From the NCBI GenBank assembly GCA_045104975.1, contig JBGCCY010000001.1, positions 1-57,770 on the forward strand: a DNA stretch of 57,770 nucleotides, read 5' to 3'. Positions within the stretch are counted from its first letter, which is position 1, and each line of letters opens with the position of its first letter. Positions 24,355 to 35,600 of this stretch are shown piece by piece. The notes beneath the pieces are model-generated. The model was not told the origin of the DNA and made no database searches. It saw only the letters and a list, made by a program, of their open reading frames with translations. The stretch is from CAJQQY01 sp045104975. GTDB taxonomy: Bacteria > Bacteroidota > Bacteroidia > Chitinophagales > Saprospiraceae. The position numbers were made by a program, and so were the translations under genes.

Positions 24355-27300
24355 ATGTATTTGAGAAAACTACTTATTTTGATGGCATGGATGGGCTTAT
24401 TTTTATCAGAAAATATGGCTCAAGTGAATGCAGATTTTTCGGCTAATATCACAGAAGGTTGTGGTACGTTGGCAGTTTCATTTTCTGATTTATCTACTTC
24501 GACCAATGGAACGATTACCAATTGGAGTTGGGCTTTGGGAGGAGTTGCGGTGAGTACTCAACAAGCTGGACGAATTTTTCCAGAAGGATTTTATGAAATC
24601 TGTTTGACTGTAACTGATGATAATGGAAATTCAGATACAGAATGTAAAATAGATTATATCAAAGTCTTTAAAATTCCAACGGCAGATTTTACTGCTGATA
24701 TTACTGCCGGATGTGCACCTCTTGAAGTTGTTTTTGAAGATTTGTCTAGTTCTTCAGATGGAGCAATTACCCAATGGATTTGGGGAGTTGGTGGTAGCGA
24801 AGGAGTAATTGTAAACGATGGTTCTATGACTTCGATTGAAAATCTTTATAATATTTCAGATAGTTACGATATTAGTTTGACTATTACTAATGAAAATGGT
24901 TGTGTTGAAACGGTGACCAAAGATAATTTTATAGAGGTTTCGCCAGCAGCAGATATTCAGGTTTCTTCAGATGAACAATTCCAATGTACACCACCATTTA
25001 ATGTTAATTTTATTAATCAAAATGTGGAGCAAAATATTGAGTACACTTGGAATTTTGGCAATGGTGCTAATTTTGTTGGTGCTAATCCACCAACGGTTAG
25101 TTATCAAAATCCAGGTACCTATGATGTAACTATTGTAGGGGTAGATGCGATTACCGGTTGTTCAGAAACATTAGTTTTAGAAGATTATATTTCAGTTGGT
25201 TATCCTATAGATTTTACTTTTGACCAAACAGAAATATGTGCAGGCACGCCAGTTAATTTTCAAGATATTTCAGGTTCTAGTGCAGATAATGTGATTTGGG
25301 ATTTTGGAGATGGAGGAATTTCTGACGATCCTAATCCAACTTATACATTCGAAACACCGGGTTGTTTTACCGTTACTTTGACTCGCTTTGAAAATGGATG
25401 TGAGACGACTATTCCATCTAATGTATGCATTCAAGTCAATGATGTCCCAAGTGCTTCTTTTACGGTAACTAATAGTATGGGATGTTCTCTTCCTCATGTT
25501 TCAAGTTTTACTAGTACAACTCAAAATGCCACTTCATGGCTGTGGGAATTTGGAGAAAATGGAGAAGCTGGAATTTCAAGTAATCCGAATCCAAGTGTCA
25601 CTTTTACAGAATATGGATCTTATCCAATTTATTTGACGGTATCGGATGCATTAGGATGTTCGAATACGATATTGGTAGATACGATAGAAATAATTGAAGT
25701 AAATGCTGCTATTAGTGATGATCATATTGCTGGGTGTTCACCATTTACATTTAGTTTGCAAGATGCTACCACCTCTGCTTTTCCAATTACCGAATGGTAT
25801 TGGGAAATCGAAACACCAAGCGGGGTGTTTACTTCGACAGATGCTAATCCATCTTTTACGATTTCAGATACGGGATGTTTTGATATTGTTTTAGCTGTAG
25901 TCAATGAATTAGGTTGTTTGGATACCTCTATAATTACTAATAAAGTTTGTGTAGGAATGAAACCAGTTGTGGCTTTTGAAGCCAATCCTACTGCCGCATG
26001 TCTTAATGAAAATATATATTTCACTAACTTATCAAGTTCATTTGCTGACGAATGGTTTTGGTCGTTTGGGGATAGTCTTCATTCCTTTTTGGAAAATCCA
26101 GAACATGAATATGTCGATACGGGATTTTTTGATGTGACTTTGGAAGTCTTCCATAATGGTTGTGGTAGTGAGTTAGAAATAGAAAATTTTATTCAAATGC
26201 TTGCACCAAGAGCAATGTTTAATTTTGAAAGAGACTGTAGTGATCCATATGATATTCAGTTTGTTAATACTTCGATTGGAGCTGAAATAATCACTTGGGA
26301 CTTTGGAGATTTGACAACGATGAATGACACTTCAACGATGGAAATGGTATCCTATACTTATCCAGATACAGGAGAATATTTAATTACATTAACTACTTAT
26401 AATTCAGCAACTGGTTGTGGAGATACAACTGAGTTATCTTATTATATCACAGATCCAAAAGCTGAATTTTCACTTGATACAACGCAAGGATGTGCTCCTT
26501 TAACTCTATTGGTTGATAATAACTCTGAGTTTGGAAATACTTATTCATGGACTTCAGGAGATGCAACTTTTTCTAGTAGCTCAAGTTCAAATCCAGAAAT
26601 TACTTTTGGAACACCAGGAACCTATGACGATTTGCAATTGATCATTACGGATATAAATGGTTGTCCAGACACGGTGAGTTTTGATGGGGAAATAATAGTG
26701 AATGGAGTGACTGTTGATTTTGAAGCAACACCACCAATTGGTTGTAATCCATTAGAGGTAGATTTTTTCGAAAATAGTTCAAGTCTATATGGAAATGTAC
26801 TGTCATGGGATTGGAATATAGGAAATGGATATCTTACTTCTGATCTACAAAATCCTAGTTTTACCTTTGATTCTGTAGGAACTTATCCTGTTACATTGAC
26901 GGTGACGGATGATTGGAATTGTCAAAATAGTTTAGAAATTCCAGATGGGGTGATCGTGACAAAGCCATTTGCCAAATTCAAAGGTGATACGATGGGATGT
27001 ACTATTTCGACTATTAAATTTTTAAATCAATCGCATGGGACAGGTTTGACTTATGAGTGGACGTTTGGAGATGGAGAAATTTCAATAGATAAAAATCCAA
27101 CTCATGAATATTTGTCAGAAGGAACATTTACAGTTTGTTTGACGGTGACTGATGTAAATGGTTGTACTGATTCCTACTGTTTAGATGATTATGTAGTAAT
27201 CGCTAATCCTGTGGCAAACTTTACCTCAGATATTTCATCCGCTTCTTGTCCACCATTAATTGTGAATTTTGAAAATTTATCTCAAAATGCTAGTAGCTAT

Positions 27301-29940
27301 GAATGGAATTTTGGAAATGGAAGTGGATCATCTAATTTAGAAAACCCACCCCATGTTTATACTGTGCCAGGTGAATTTGATGTTACCTTAATTGCTATTT
27401 CAAGTGGTGTCTGTCGAGATACTTTAACCTTAGAAAGTTTTATAGAGTTGGATGGACCCGAAGGTTCATTTACCTTTGAAATGGATAACCCATGTATACC
27501 TACAGAGGTATATTTCTATGCAGAGTCAAATGAATTTTATAATTATATTTGGGATTATGGAGATGGAACATTAGATACGAGTGGTTACAAAATGACAGAT
27601 ACCGTTTCTCATTATTATACTCAAAATTATGATTTTGTACCGACCTTAATTTTAATCGACGATGAAGGTTGTATTCGCCCAATAGCACCGCCAGACACGA
27701 TTGCCTTGGTGGCATTGGATGCAGATTTTACTGCAAGTCAAACTAAGTTATGTAATAATAATCCACCAATTACTTTTATCAATTTATCAAATTCATCTAA
27801 TCCAGTTATTGGAGTTGAGTGGTTTTTTGAAGGAGGAAGTCCAGCGATTTCAACTGATTTGGAACCACAAATTACCTATTCAACTCCTGGAGTTTTTGAT
27901 GTGATGATGATTGTAGATAATGGTTCCTGTAAAGATACTTTAGTAAAAACAGATTATATTTCTGTAGGAGAAGTTCCTGTGGCAGATTTTGCAAGATCGT
28001 CTGAAGAAGGATGTGCTCCATTGGCTGTTACCTTTACAGATGGTTCAACAATTTCAACAGGATTTATTGAAAAATGGGATTGGGTTTTTTCTGCAGCTAG
28101 TCCAGCACCGACATCTAATTTACAAAATCCAAGTCATACTTATTTGTATGGTGAAAATGCACCCGTTCAATTGAGGGTGACGAGTAATGAAGGTTGTGTG
28201 GATTCAATTTTAAAAATGGTAAATGTTTTTCCAATTATTGAATTGGAAGCTTCGGGAGGTAGCACGATCTGTCAGGGAGAGGAAGTTAACTTACTTGCTG
28301 CAATTTTATCAGATACAACCGGTGTGAGTTATTATTGGGAAAATGACCCAACGTTGAGTTGTACAGATTGTTTAAATCCAATAGTAAATCCAGTAGATAC
28401 GACTACATATACTTTCGTTGCTGTTAGTGCTGAAAATTGTATGTTCTCTGCAAGTGTTACCGTAAATGTTCGAGATGAAGCTATACCAATCGTTTCTATT
28501 TCTAATGACACTACTATCTGTGCAAATGACGTGACTCAAATTTTCGCAACTGGTGGAGATAATATTACAGGCTATGATTGGGATCAGTCAGCAGCAGGAT
28601 TAACTTGCTATAATGCATGTAACAACCCAATTGCAAGCCCTGCTTTAAATACGACTTATACGGTTACCGTTACTAATACATCTGGTTGTTCTAGTACCGC
28701 TTCGACTACGGTTTCGGTTTTCTATGAATTCCAAAATCTGTTAGGAGATGATCGAACGATTTGTAAAGGAGATACTGCTCACCTTCAAGTGCTTCAAGGA
28801 AATAATCCATTTTGGATTTCGTCAGATGGATTGAGTTGTTCATCTTGTCCAAATCCAGTCGCTTCGCCAACTGAAACCTCAACTTATATTGTTAGAGTTG
28901 ATTCAGATTTTGGATGCGAAATATTTGATACGATTACCGTAAATATTTTGTCTCCAGAAGATATTGATGCTGGAGATGATATGGCCATTTGCATTGGATC
29001 TTCTGCTCAGTTGACTGGTTTTGGAGAGGGAATTCCTTCTTGGACACCTGCTGCAACATTAAATCAAACTGATATTTTTAATCCAATTGCAACACCAACC
29101 GAGGCGACTACCTACTATTTTTCATTAGAAAATGGAGATTGTATTTTGACCGATTCAATGGTCGTAGAAATTATAGAAAAAACAGAAATCGATTTATTGG
29201 ATCAAAGTATTTGTTTGGGAGAAGCCTTGATTATGCAACCAATCGGGTTTGCAGATACTTATCTATGGTCTCCTCCAGAAGGGTTATCAAGTATTGATAT
29301 CGAAAATCCAACTGCATCGCCAACGGAGACAACTGAATATACAGTCATTGCGCAATCAGGAACTTGTCCACCAGATACTGCTTCGGCAATCGTTGAAGTT
29401 TTGGATAATCCAACGTTGAATGTAGCACAATTGTATCGTTACTTTCCAGGAGATCCAATTGAGTTAAATGTGGCTACTTTGGAGGCAGGAGATTTTGCTT
29501 ATCAATGGACGCCAGGCATTGGTTTGAGTTGTACCGATTGTCCAAATCCAATTGCTACTCTTGATACTTCGATGAACTATACAGTTATTATTACCGATTT
29601 AGAAACAGGCTGTTCTAACTCTGAAGCTGTCAACGTGAGAAAAATAAATGAGTGTAGCGAAGATCTAATTTCGATGCCTAATGCATTTTCTCCAAATGGA
29701 GATGGTAATAATGATAGGTATGAAATGTATTCAGGAACGATTGAAGAAATTGAATATTTCAGAGTATTTGATCGATGGGGATCTTTAGTATTTGAATCGA
29801 ATGATCGTAATTTTGCTTGGGATGGAAAATTTAAAGGCAAGACTGTGGGGGAAGGAGTTTACATTTATCTATTATCTGGAATATGTAAATTGGACGGAAG
29901 TACGATTATGAAAATGGGGGATATTACGATTCATAAGTAA
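24355..29940 (+). CDS. Giant PKD/Ig-like repeat protein with T9SS type B C-terminal domain
   Basis: 1861 residues. Signal peptide (LLILMAWMGLFLSENMAQ). Then about 15 PKD-type domains of 80-95 residues, each opening like ADFTA...GCAPL(E)V.F.DLS and carrying W.FG(D/N)G...NPxHxYxxPGxxxVxLTV with paired cysteines. From about residue 1290 the pattern changes to six Ig-like units (WxxxxGLSCxxCPNPxAxPxxTTTYxV). The last 90 residues are the gliding motility-associated (CHU_C) domain: MPNAFSPNGDGNNDRYEM...VFDRWGSLVFES...WDGKFKGKTVGEGVYIYLL. It should be a T9SS substrate, surface-exposed or released, probably adhesive. No PorP/SprF gene is adjacent on this strand. Confidence 0.93.
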   Translation: MYLRKLLILMAWMGLFLSENMAQVNADFSANITEGCGTLAVSFSDLSTSTNGTITNWSWALGGVAVSTQQAGRIFPEGFYEICLTVTDDNGNSDTECKIDYIKVFKIPTADFTADITAGCAPLEVVFEDLSSSSDGAITQWIWGVGGSEGVIVNDGSMTSIENLYNISDSYDISLTITNENGCVETVTKDNFIEVSPAADIQVSSDEQFQCTPPFNVNFINQNVEQNIEYTWNFGNGANFVGANPPTVSYQNPGTYDVTIVGVDAITGCSETLVLEDYISVGYPIDFTFDQTEICAGTPVNFQDISGSSADNVIWDFGDGGISDDPNPTYTFETPGCFTVTLTRFENGCETTIPSNVCIQVNDVPSASFTVTNSMGCSLPHVSSFTSTTQNATSWLWEFGENGEAGISSNPNPSVTFTEYGSYPIYLTVSDALGCSNTILVDTIEIIEVNAAISDDHIAGCSPFTFSLQDATTSAFPITEWYWEIETPSGVFTSTDANPSFTISDTGCFDIVLAVVNELGCLDTSIITNKVCVGMKPVVAFEANPTAACLNENIYFTNLSSSFADEWFWSFGDSLHSFLENPEHEYVDTGFFDVTLEVFHNGCGSELEIENFIQMLAPRAMFNFERDCSDPYDIQFVNTSIGAEIITWDFGDLTTMNDTSTMEMVSYTYPDTGEYLITLTTYNSATGCGDTTELSYYITDPKAEFSLDTTQGCAPLTLLVDNNSEFGNTYSWTSGDATFSSSSSSNPEITFGTPGTYDDLQLIITDINGCPDTVSFDGEIIVNGVTVDFEATPPIGCNPLEVDFFENSSSLYGNVLSWDWNIGNGYLTSDLQNPSFTFDSVGTYPVTLTVTDDWNCQNSLEIPDGVIVTKPFAKFKGDTMGCTISTIKFLNQSHGTGLTYEWTFGDGEISIDKNPTHEYLSEGTFTVCLTVTDVNGCTDSYCLDDYVVIANPVANFTSDISSASCPPLIVNFENLSQNASSYEWNFGNGSGSSNLENPPHVYTVPGEFDVTLIAISSGVCRDTLTLESFIELDGPEGSFTFEMDNPCIPTEVYFYAESNEFYNYIWDYGDGTLDTSGYKMTDTVSHYYTQNYDFVPTLILIDDEGCIRPIAPPDTIALVALDADFTASQTKLCNNNPPITFINLSNSSNPVIGVEWFFEGGSPAISTDLEPQITYSTPGVFDVMMIVDNGSCKDTLVKTDYISVGEVPVADFARSSEEGCAPLAVTFTDGSTISTGFIEKWDWVFSAASPAPTSNLQNPSHTYLYGENAPVQLRVTSNEGCVDSILKMVNVFPIIELEASGGSTICQGEEVNLLAAILSDTTGVSYYWENDPTLSCTDCLNPIVNPVDTTTYTFVAVSAENCMFSASVTVNVRDEAIPIVSISNDTTICANDVTQIFATGGDNITGYDWDQSAAGLTCYNACNNPIASPALNTTYTVTVTNTSGCSSTASTTVSVFYEFQNLLGDDRTICKGDTAHLQVLQGNNPFWISSDGLSCSSCPNPVASPTETSTYIVRVDSDFGCEIFDTITVNILSPEDIDAGDDMAICIGSSAQLTGFGEGIPSWTPAATLNQTDIFNPIATPTEATTYYFSLENGDCILTDSMVVEIIEKTEIDLLDQSICLGEALIMQPIGFADTYLWSPPEGLSSIDIENPTASPTETTEYTVIAQSGTCPPDTASAIVEVLDNPTLNVAQLYRYFPGDPIELNVATLEAGDFAYQWTPGIGLSCTDCPNPIATLDTSMNYTVIITDLETGCSNSEAVNVRKINECSEDLISMPNAFSPNGDGNNDRYEMYSGTIEEIEYFRVFDRWGSLVFESNDRNFAWDGKFKGKTVGEGVYIYLLSGICKLDGSTIMKMGDITIHK

Positions 29941-29960
29941 AGTGATATTGCTTAATATAT

Positions 29961-30008
29961 AAATGTAAAAGGGTTGTTATAATGTTTTATAACAACCCTT
30001 TTACATTT
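29961..30008. terminator. Bidirectional terminator between convergent genes
   Basis: Perfect 21-bp stem (arms 29961-29981 and 29988-30008) with a 6-nt loop, located 20 bp after the giant gene and 12 bp from the YigZ stop. Confidence 0.88.
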
Positions 30009-30020
30009 GAAAAAATAGAC

Positions 30021-30668
30021 TTACCGAGTAAATAAATACTCAATTTCCACTCCTTCAATTTCTTCCAAATCTGCCACTTCTTCTACTCGCACTTTCGCAA
30101 ATCCAGCTTTAATCAAAATCATTTTTTCTTCCAAATCACTTTTTGGAATAGCGATTTTAATTTTTCCAATATTGCCAAAATCCTGACTGACCATTTCGAT
30201 GTCTAATTTTTTAAGGGTATTCATCACGTCACTCATCAAGGCGTAGTCGAAAGTGATTTGAAAAATATCATCCAATGATTTTTCGATAATGTCAGCATTG
30301 GTCAAAGCGATTTGAGCACTTGTTCGATATGCATTTATCAAACCAGAAGTACCTAGTTTTGTTCCTCCAAAATAGCGTACTACAACGATAAAAACATTGG
30401 TCAACCCAAAACTATCAATCTGCCCAAGGATCGGACGACCTGCCGTTCCAGATGGTTCTCCATCATCATTGGCTCTAAAATTATTCTTATCCAAGCCTAA
30501 TCGAAAAGCATAACAATGATGTCGTGCCTTGAAATGTTCTTTCTTGACTTCTTCGAGTTGGAGTTGCCATTCTTCCTCAGAGTAGGCAGGGAAAGCGTAG
30601 GCAAAAAACTTGCTTCCGCGATCTTTGAATTCACCAATACTAGGGGAGGAGATGGTTTTGTAATTCAT
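30021..30668 (-). CDS. yigZ: YigZ/IMPACT family protein
   Basis: 215 residues from ATG 30668, where the family normally begins (MNYKTISSPSIGEFKDRGSKFFAYAFP). An upstream in-frame Met at 30716 adds 16 residues inside a repeat-like intergenic segment and is unlikely. The UPF0029 signature is present: ARHHCYAF (48-55), NDDGEPSGTAGRPILGQI (67-84), and VVRYFGGTKLGTSGLINAY (97-115). The C-terminal DUF1949-like ferredoxin-fold domain follows. The YigZ/IMPACT family is linked to translation control and peptide metabolism; its bacterial role is not settled. Cytoplasmic. Confidence 0.9.
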   Translation of the reverse strand: MNYKTISSPSIGEFKDRGSKFFAYAFPAYSEEEWQLQLEEVKKEHFKARHHCYAFRLGLDKNNFRANDDGEPSGTAGRPILGQIDSFGLTNVFIVVVRYFGGTKLGTSGLINAYRTSAQIALTNADIIEKSLDDIFQITFDYALMSDVMNTLKKLDIEMVSQDFGNIGKIKIAIPKSDLEEKMILIKAGFAKVRVEEVADLEEIEGVEIEYLFTR

Positions 30669-30775
30669 TGAAAATAAATGTTTTTTGAATATCCAACATC
30701 CAATAAGGAATGTCAAATATCCAATTTATTAAACCAAAGCATTTTTTGTGAAGTTGGAGGTTGAATATTTAAATT

Positions 30776-31273
30776 TTAAAATAGTTTGCTTCCTTTTGCC
30801 GCCCACCATGGATGTACCTCAATCAATAATCGCCCTGCTTGAACTGCTGGATCTAAAGCTGCCAACCGCTCCGCTTCTTCTTTATTTGGAACACTAAAAA
30901 CGATGATTCCTTGAATGTCAGTTTCCGCATCTTGCCCAAATGGACCGATCATACAAGCTCTTTTTTCATTAGCCAATTTTCCTAAATGAGCCATGTGAGC
31001 TGCTTGAATTTTATCTGCCTCTTCTTTTGAGTGATCTCTTTTTGGTCCTTCTTTTAGAAATGCGATAAAGTATTTCTTCATCACGTAAGTGACATCACCT
31101 TCGGGCATTTCAAAAGTTTCAAATAATGAATCAGGATAAGGAAGTAATACATGATCAGAATCAAGGACAGTATTTTTTGAAGAATCTGATGAACCTTGAT
31201 TGATCGATTGGTGTGGTTTATTTTCGCAGGCGAAAAATAGAAAAGGTAAAATGAGGAGGAATAAATTTTTCAT
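30776..31273 (-). CDS. Lipoprotein with YCII-related domain
   Basis: 165 residues. Lipoprotein signal MKNLFLLILPFLFFAC with lipid Cys16. A low-complexity Ser/Asn/Gln linker, then a YCII-like dimeric alpha+beta domain (about 55-165): YVMKKYFIAFLKEGPKRDHSKEEADKIQAAHMAHLGKLANEKRACMIGPFGQDAETDIQGIIVFSV and EAERLAALDPAVQAGRLLIEVHPWW. The domain is normally cytoplasmic; its attachment to a lipoprotein signal is typical of Bacteroidota. Function unknown; related folds bind small substrates. Confidence 0.82.
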   Translation of the reverse strand: MKNLFLLILPFLFFACENKPHQSINQGSSDSSKNTVLDSDHVLLPYPDSLFETFEMPEGDVTYVMKKYFIAFLKEGPKRDHSKEEADKIQAAHMAHLGKLANEKRACMIGPFGQDAETDIQGIIVFSVPNKEEAERLAALDPAVQAGRLLIEVHPWWAAKGSKLF

Positions 31274-31381
31274 TGGGGGAATATTTTAATCAAAACTTCA
31301 ACAATCAAAATTAAAATGACAATCTAAAATGAAATTCACATTGCTGTGTTTTGATTCTAGATTGTCATTTTGATTAATTTA

Positions 31382-32107
31382 TTACTTTTTGTAACCTGTT
31401 GGTTTTCCATAAGCATAAACGATTTCCAAATATGGAGATCGAGATATTCCACCTGGGTTCAAACCTGGTTCATCTTCAGGAATTGCGATTCCTAAATCTG
31501 TGAAGTAAGTTTCCCAAGCTGGAAAAGTAGCTTTCGTTGCAGGATCTTTAAAAGTCATTTTTTGTAATTCAAAAACAGGTTCGCCACCATTCGCTTCCAA
31601 AAAAGCAGTATAGATTAACTCAGAACAATAATAGCTATCATTCAACATATTGAATCCTGAATCATAATCCCTTCCCACTTTAGATTGAGCCACTTGCACA
31701 GCTTTCGGAATGAGCGATTGTTTTTCTTTTTTTAACCTTCCTACGAGCACTTTACTATGGTCTGTTCCATCCATTGAACGACTAAAAAACTCACCAGTCG
31801 GAGTGATTTTTACTCCTTTTTCTACAGCTTCAATGACAGCAAGAGCATTAGTACCGATTGGAACAACCATTCCAACATGTGAAAGTCTAGCTCCATCAAT
31901 TCCGAAAGTCACTTTTTCGATTGCATCACAAAATGATCCACAGTCGCCATCTTGAAAAAGTAAATCTCCTGCTTGCAAATCAAAGGTTTTGTAATTAAAA
32001 ACTTTAACGATGGGTTTTGCTTCATCCTTTGGAGTATCTTTTTTATCAGAGCTACAAGCTGCAAGTGAAAAGAATAAAAGTAAGGTCAAAATTGTCTTAA
32101 CGTTCAT
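31382..32107 (-). CDS. Lipoprotein, permuted papain-like amidase (YiiX/YaeF type)
   Basis: 241 residues. Lipoprotein signal MNVKTILTLLLFFSLAAC (lipid Cys18). The catalytic core is of the permuted NlpC/P60-type (PF05708-like): LQAGDLLFQDGDCG, then LSHVGMVV with the catalytic His77, EAVEKGVK, and the later YYCSELIY with the nucleophile Cys161 (order His before Cys, as expected for the permuted family). Family members cleave amide or ester bonds in lipids or cell-wall fragments. It should be anchored to the outer or inner membrane facing the periplasm. Confidence 0.87.
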   Translation of the reverse strand: MNVKTILTLLLFFSLAACSSDKKDTPKDEAKPIVKVFNYKTFDLQAGDLLFQDGDCGSFCDAIEKVTFGIDGARLSHVGMVVPIGTNALAVIEAVEKGVKITPTGEFFSRSMDGTDHSKVLVGRLKKEKQSLIPKAVQVAQSKVGRDYDSGFNMLNDSYYCSELIYTAFLEANGGEPVFELQKMTFKDPATKATFPAWETYFTDLGIAIPEDEPGLNPGGISRSPYLEIVYAYGKPTGYKK

Positions 32108-32194
32108 TTAAATATTTATTTTAAAGTATGATAATTAGGATTTTTTATTTGTGGCAAAGTTAAGAAAACAGGAAAGAAAAGAGATTTTTTACTG

Positions 32195-32467
32195 ATGAAA
32201 GAACCCTATATTTTATTAAGAAAAAATCAAACCATATTTGCTTTCTTTTCAAAGAGAATTCTTTTTAGACGTAAATATTTTCTTTTAAAAACTACTTATG
32301 GTAAATATTTAGTGGACATGTCTTCGGTGGTAGTGATGGTTGAGAAGGCTCGAAATATTTATTCCATAGAAAATTATTATAAGGATTTTGATCAATTAGA
32401 TTGGAGGAAGAAGAAAGTTGTAAATATGGAAATGCCTTTGTTGCTTTTAAGTGAGATTGTTGATTGA
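32195..32467 (+). CDS. Small hypothetical protein (uncertain)
   Basis: A 90-residue open frame divergent from the papain-like lipoprotein gene. The N-terminal third is basic and aromatic (LLRKNQTIFAFFSKRILFRRKYFLLK); the last 50 residues (VEKARNIYSIENYYKDFDQLDWRKKKVVNMEMPLLLL) have more normal protein character. No signal peptide, transmembrane helix or known motif was seen. It may be real or the remnant of a larger gene. Confidence 0.35.
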   Translation: MKEPYILLRKNQTIFAFFSKRILFRRKYFLLKTTYGKYLVDMSSVVVMVEKARNIYSIENYYKDFDQLDWRKKKVVNMEMPLLLLSEIVD

Positions 32468-32580
32468 TTTTTTTTGGAGTAATTCAGGTTGTGTATTCTG
32501 GTTTAATTTCTAGTGTCTCTACATTTTTTTATCAAAAAAAAGTAGGGAAGTGGGGAATTAAACCAGAAGATAAAAATAAA

Positions 32581-32618
32581 AAAAACCTTCAGTCCACAAA
32601 GACTGAAGGTTTTTTTTC
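32581..32618 (-). terminator. Terminator of the giant adhesin-like gene
   Basis: Stem accttcagtc (32585-32594) with gactgaaggt (32601-32610), loop of 6 nt, flanked by A- and T-runs. Read on the minus strand it lies 14 bp after the stop at 32632; it could work in both directions. Confidence 0.88.
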
Positions 32619-32631
32619 TCCAAAAAAGAAT

Positions 32632-35600
32632 TTATCTCAACAAAGTAACCGACCCTATTGTCTTATACCCTCCATTCTTTTTCGGCTCGCCCTGCCAAAT
32701 AGTTCCATCATCAAAGACCCCATATGCTTTCCAAACGTAAACATCTTGCGGCATCAATTTCCCTTTAATTCTTCCATCCCAAGATTCAACTGGTTGACCA
32801 TCTGCTAATTCTTGAGTCTCCCAAAGTAACTGTCCATAAGGAGAGAAAATTTGTAGGTGATATTCTTTCAAACCAACTCCCGCAGGTTTGAAAACTCTTA
32901 CATTTCCAATTCCTTGTTCAGGTGAAAAAGCATTTGGAACAAATAATCCTTTGATCGTTTTTGGAATAAAATTAATTAAAGTATCATCAGTACAACCAAA
33001 TTCTGTACTCGCCTCTAAGTATATTTGTTTGTTTCCATTATTGAAAAAACGATGCCTTGGATTAACTGCTTGAGAAGTTCCACCATCTGAAAATTCCCAA
33101 TAATAATTATCAGCATTTTCAGAAAGATTAATGATTTGAAATTCTCCATCGTTGACTCCTGAAGTAGATTCGTCGATTTCAAAATTTGCAAATGGAGTAA
33201 TGTGAACATTGATTAGCTCATTCAAAACAATAGTATCAAAACATGCATCATCAATCGAAACGATTAACTGAACATCATACAATCCATTTTCTTGATATAA
33301 GTTAGTTGGATTTTCTTCTTCTGAAATATTTCCATTTCCAAAGTCCCAGTAGAAATTATTACTACCCGCCGAAGTGTTTCTAAAAGTAACTTCCATTGGT
33401 TCACATCCTTCTGCTCCTTCCACTTCAAAATTGGCTTCAGGTTCAGGGTGAATAGTCAGATTTTGTAACATCGTATCTGCACAAGAGAATTGATTCGTAG
33501 CAATTAATTCTACTGAATATTCTCCTGCCTCGGTATAGACATTAGATGGATTTGTATTCGGTGTAGTCAATCCATTTCCAAAATTCCAAGTGTAACCTGT
33601 TGCACCTGACGATTGATTTTCAAAATTAATTTGAGCAGGCAAACCACAAAGAGAAGTTCGTTCATATTCAAAAGCTGCTTCAGCTGTTGGGTGAACAATG
33701 ATATTAGAAAGAGTAGTATCATTGAAACATCCATTGATGTCTGTCGCAATCAAGGTAACTTCGTAAATTCCAATTTCATTATAAACATGACTAGGACTTT
33801 CTTCGATAGAAGTGTTGCCATCTCCAAAACTCCATTCATAAAAAATAGTTCCTTGCGAACTATTGAATAACTCAAGTTCAAAAGGTACACAACCACTATA
33901 TGCTGCTGGTTCAAAACTTGCATCAGGCAATTCCATCACCGTCACCACACTTGTGTAAGTCGCAGGACATTGATTGTAAATTGAAATCCCTTGCAACGTA
34001 ACCGTATATTCTCCTGGCTCTGTAAATATATGTTCCGGTTCATTTAATTGAGAAGTTTGACCATCTCCGAAGTTCCAATAATTTCCAGAAGTGTTGATTG
34101 AATTATTAGAAAATTGAATTGGCTGATTTGAACAAACAAAAGTTGGATGCGTAAATTCTACTTCTGGCGCAGGGTAAACAATAATGTTAATTGAAGTGGT
34201 ATCATAGCCACAATCACTTCCTGCAAATTGAATCACCGTATATTCTCCTGGTTCAGTAAAAGTGTGAGAAGGTTGTATTTGTGAAGAAGAATTACCATCT
34301 CCAAAAACCCAATCAATAGTTGCTCCAGGAGTTGCATAGTTATAGAAATCAACTGTAAGCGGTTGACAGCCAGCGAATTGTGATGCTCCTGCCAATGCTT
34401 GAACATCAGGCGGCGTAACTACAATTTCAGTTGTAGTGGTATCAGAGCCACATACATTGGAAGAAATTAAAGTCACGGTATAAATTTCGATAGTGGTATC
34501 TGCGGTATAAGTTTGAGTTTCTGGAAGTACACCAGTTGAGGTATTTCCATTTCCATAATCCCAATAAAAATCAGTAGCTGCTCCAACTGAGATATTGGCA
34601 AATTCCATAATTACTGGGGAGCAGTCAGTCTGTGGTGACAAACCGATACTAGCTACTGGTTGCGGAGTTACAGTTACTACATCTTGGAAAGTACTACTTC
34701 CACATTGATTGGTGGTAGTTAATGTAATTACATAAGCAGTATCATTAAGTCCATTTTCAAAATATATCACCCCTGGGTTTTCTAATGTACTACTATTTTG
34801 ACTATCACCAAAAGTCCAATTATAAGATAAGTCAACTCCGAAACTTAAGTTGGTTAAATTTAACTCCAATCCGACACATGCTTCTGAAGTGTCAGGTTGA
34901 AAATAGGCAACAGGCACATCAGTCACGACAATCGTATCTGAAATTTCTCCAACACATCCATGTTCGTTTTCCACTTCTAAAGTTACTACATAAGTACCTA
35001 CTACATCGTAAGCATAACTTGGAGAAAAGTCATTTGAAGTGTTCCCATCTCCAAAATTCCAACTAGCTGAATAATTTGCTGGAGATAAGTTTTCAAAATT
35101 GACTACTTCATTTCGACAAACTAAATGAGGCATATCAAAGGTTGGATCTTCCATTGGAAAAACTGTCATTAGTTTGGCATCAGAAACAACACAACCAGAT
35201 AAACTATCTGTATAAGTATATGTCAAAACATGATCTCCAACCTGCGCTAAGGCTGGATCAAAGATTCCATTGTCGCTATCGATGATTCCATTTCCAGTCC
35301 AAACTCCACCAGCAGGTGAGTAGCCCGATAAAGCAAAATATTCATAAGTGATACAAGTTGATTCATCTGGTCCAGCAGTTACATAACTTAAGTCAATAAC
35401 TAAAATCGTTTTAGTGTCTTCGACAAAACAACTTCCAGTTCCAAATGAATAAGTGATCGAATGCAATCCTTCTCCTGCGGTAATTGGATCAAAAGTTCCA
35501 GCATTTGCATCTGTGATTCCAGTTCCACTCCAAGTTCCATTGGCAGGTTGGAAATTATTTAATTGATGAATTCCTTGATCTATACAAAGTGTATCATTTG

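Noticed and set aside
30669..30716. Longer start for YigZ
   Set aside because: The extra part lies in intergenic repeat-like words, and the family start is at 30668.
31440..31480. gggttcaaacc sequence resembling a tRNA T-arm
   Set aside because: It lies inside the papain-like lipoprotein gene and no other tRNA arm is nearby.
32464..32808. 114-residue plus-strand frame
   Set aside because: It crosses a terminator and then runs antisense to the end of the adhesin gene.
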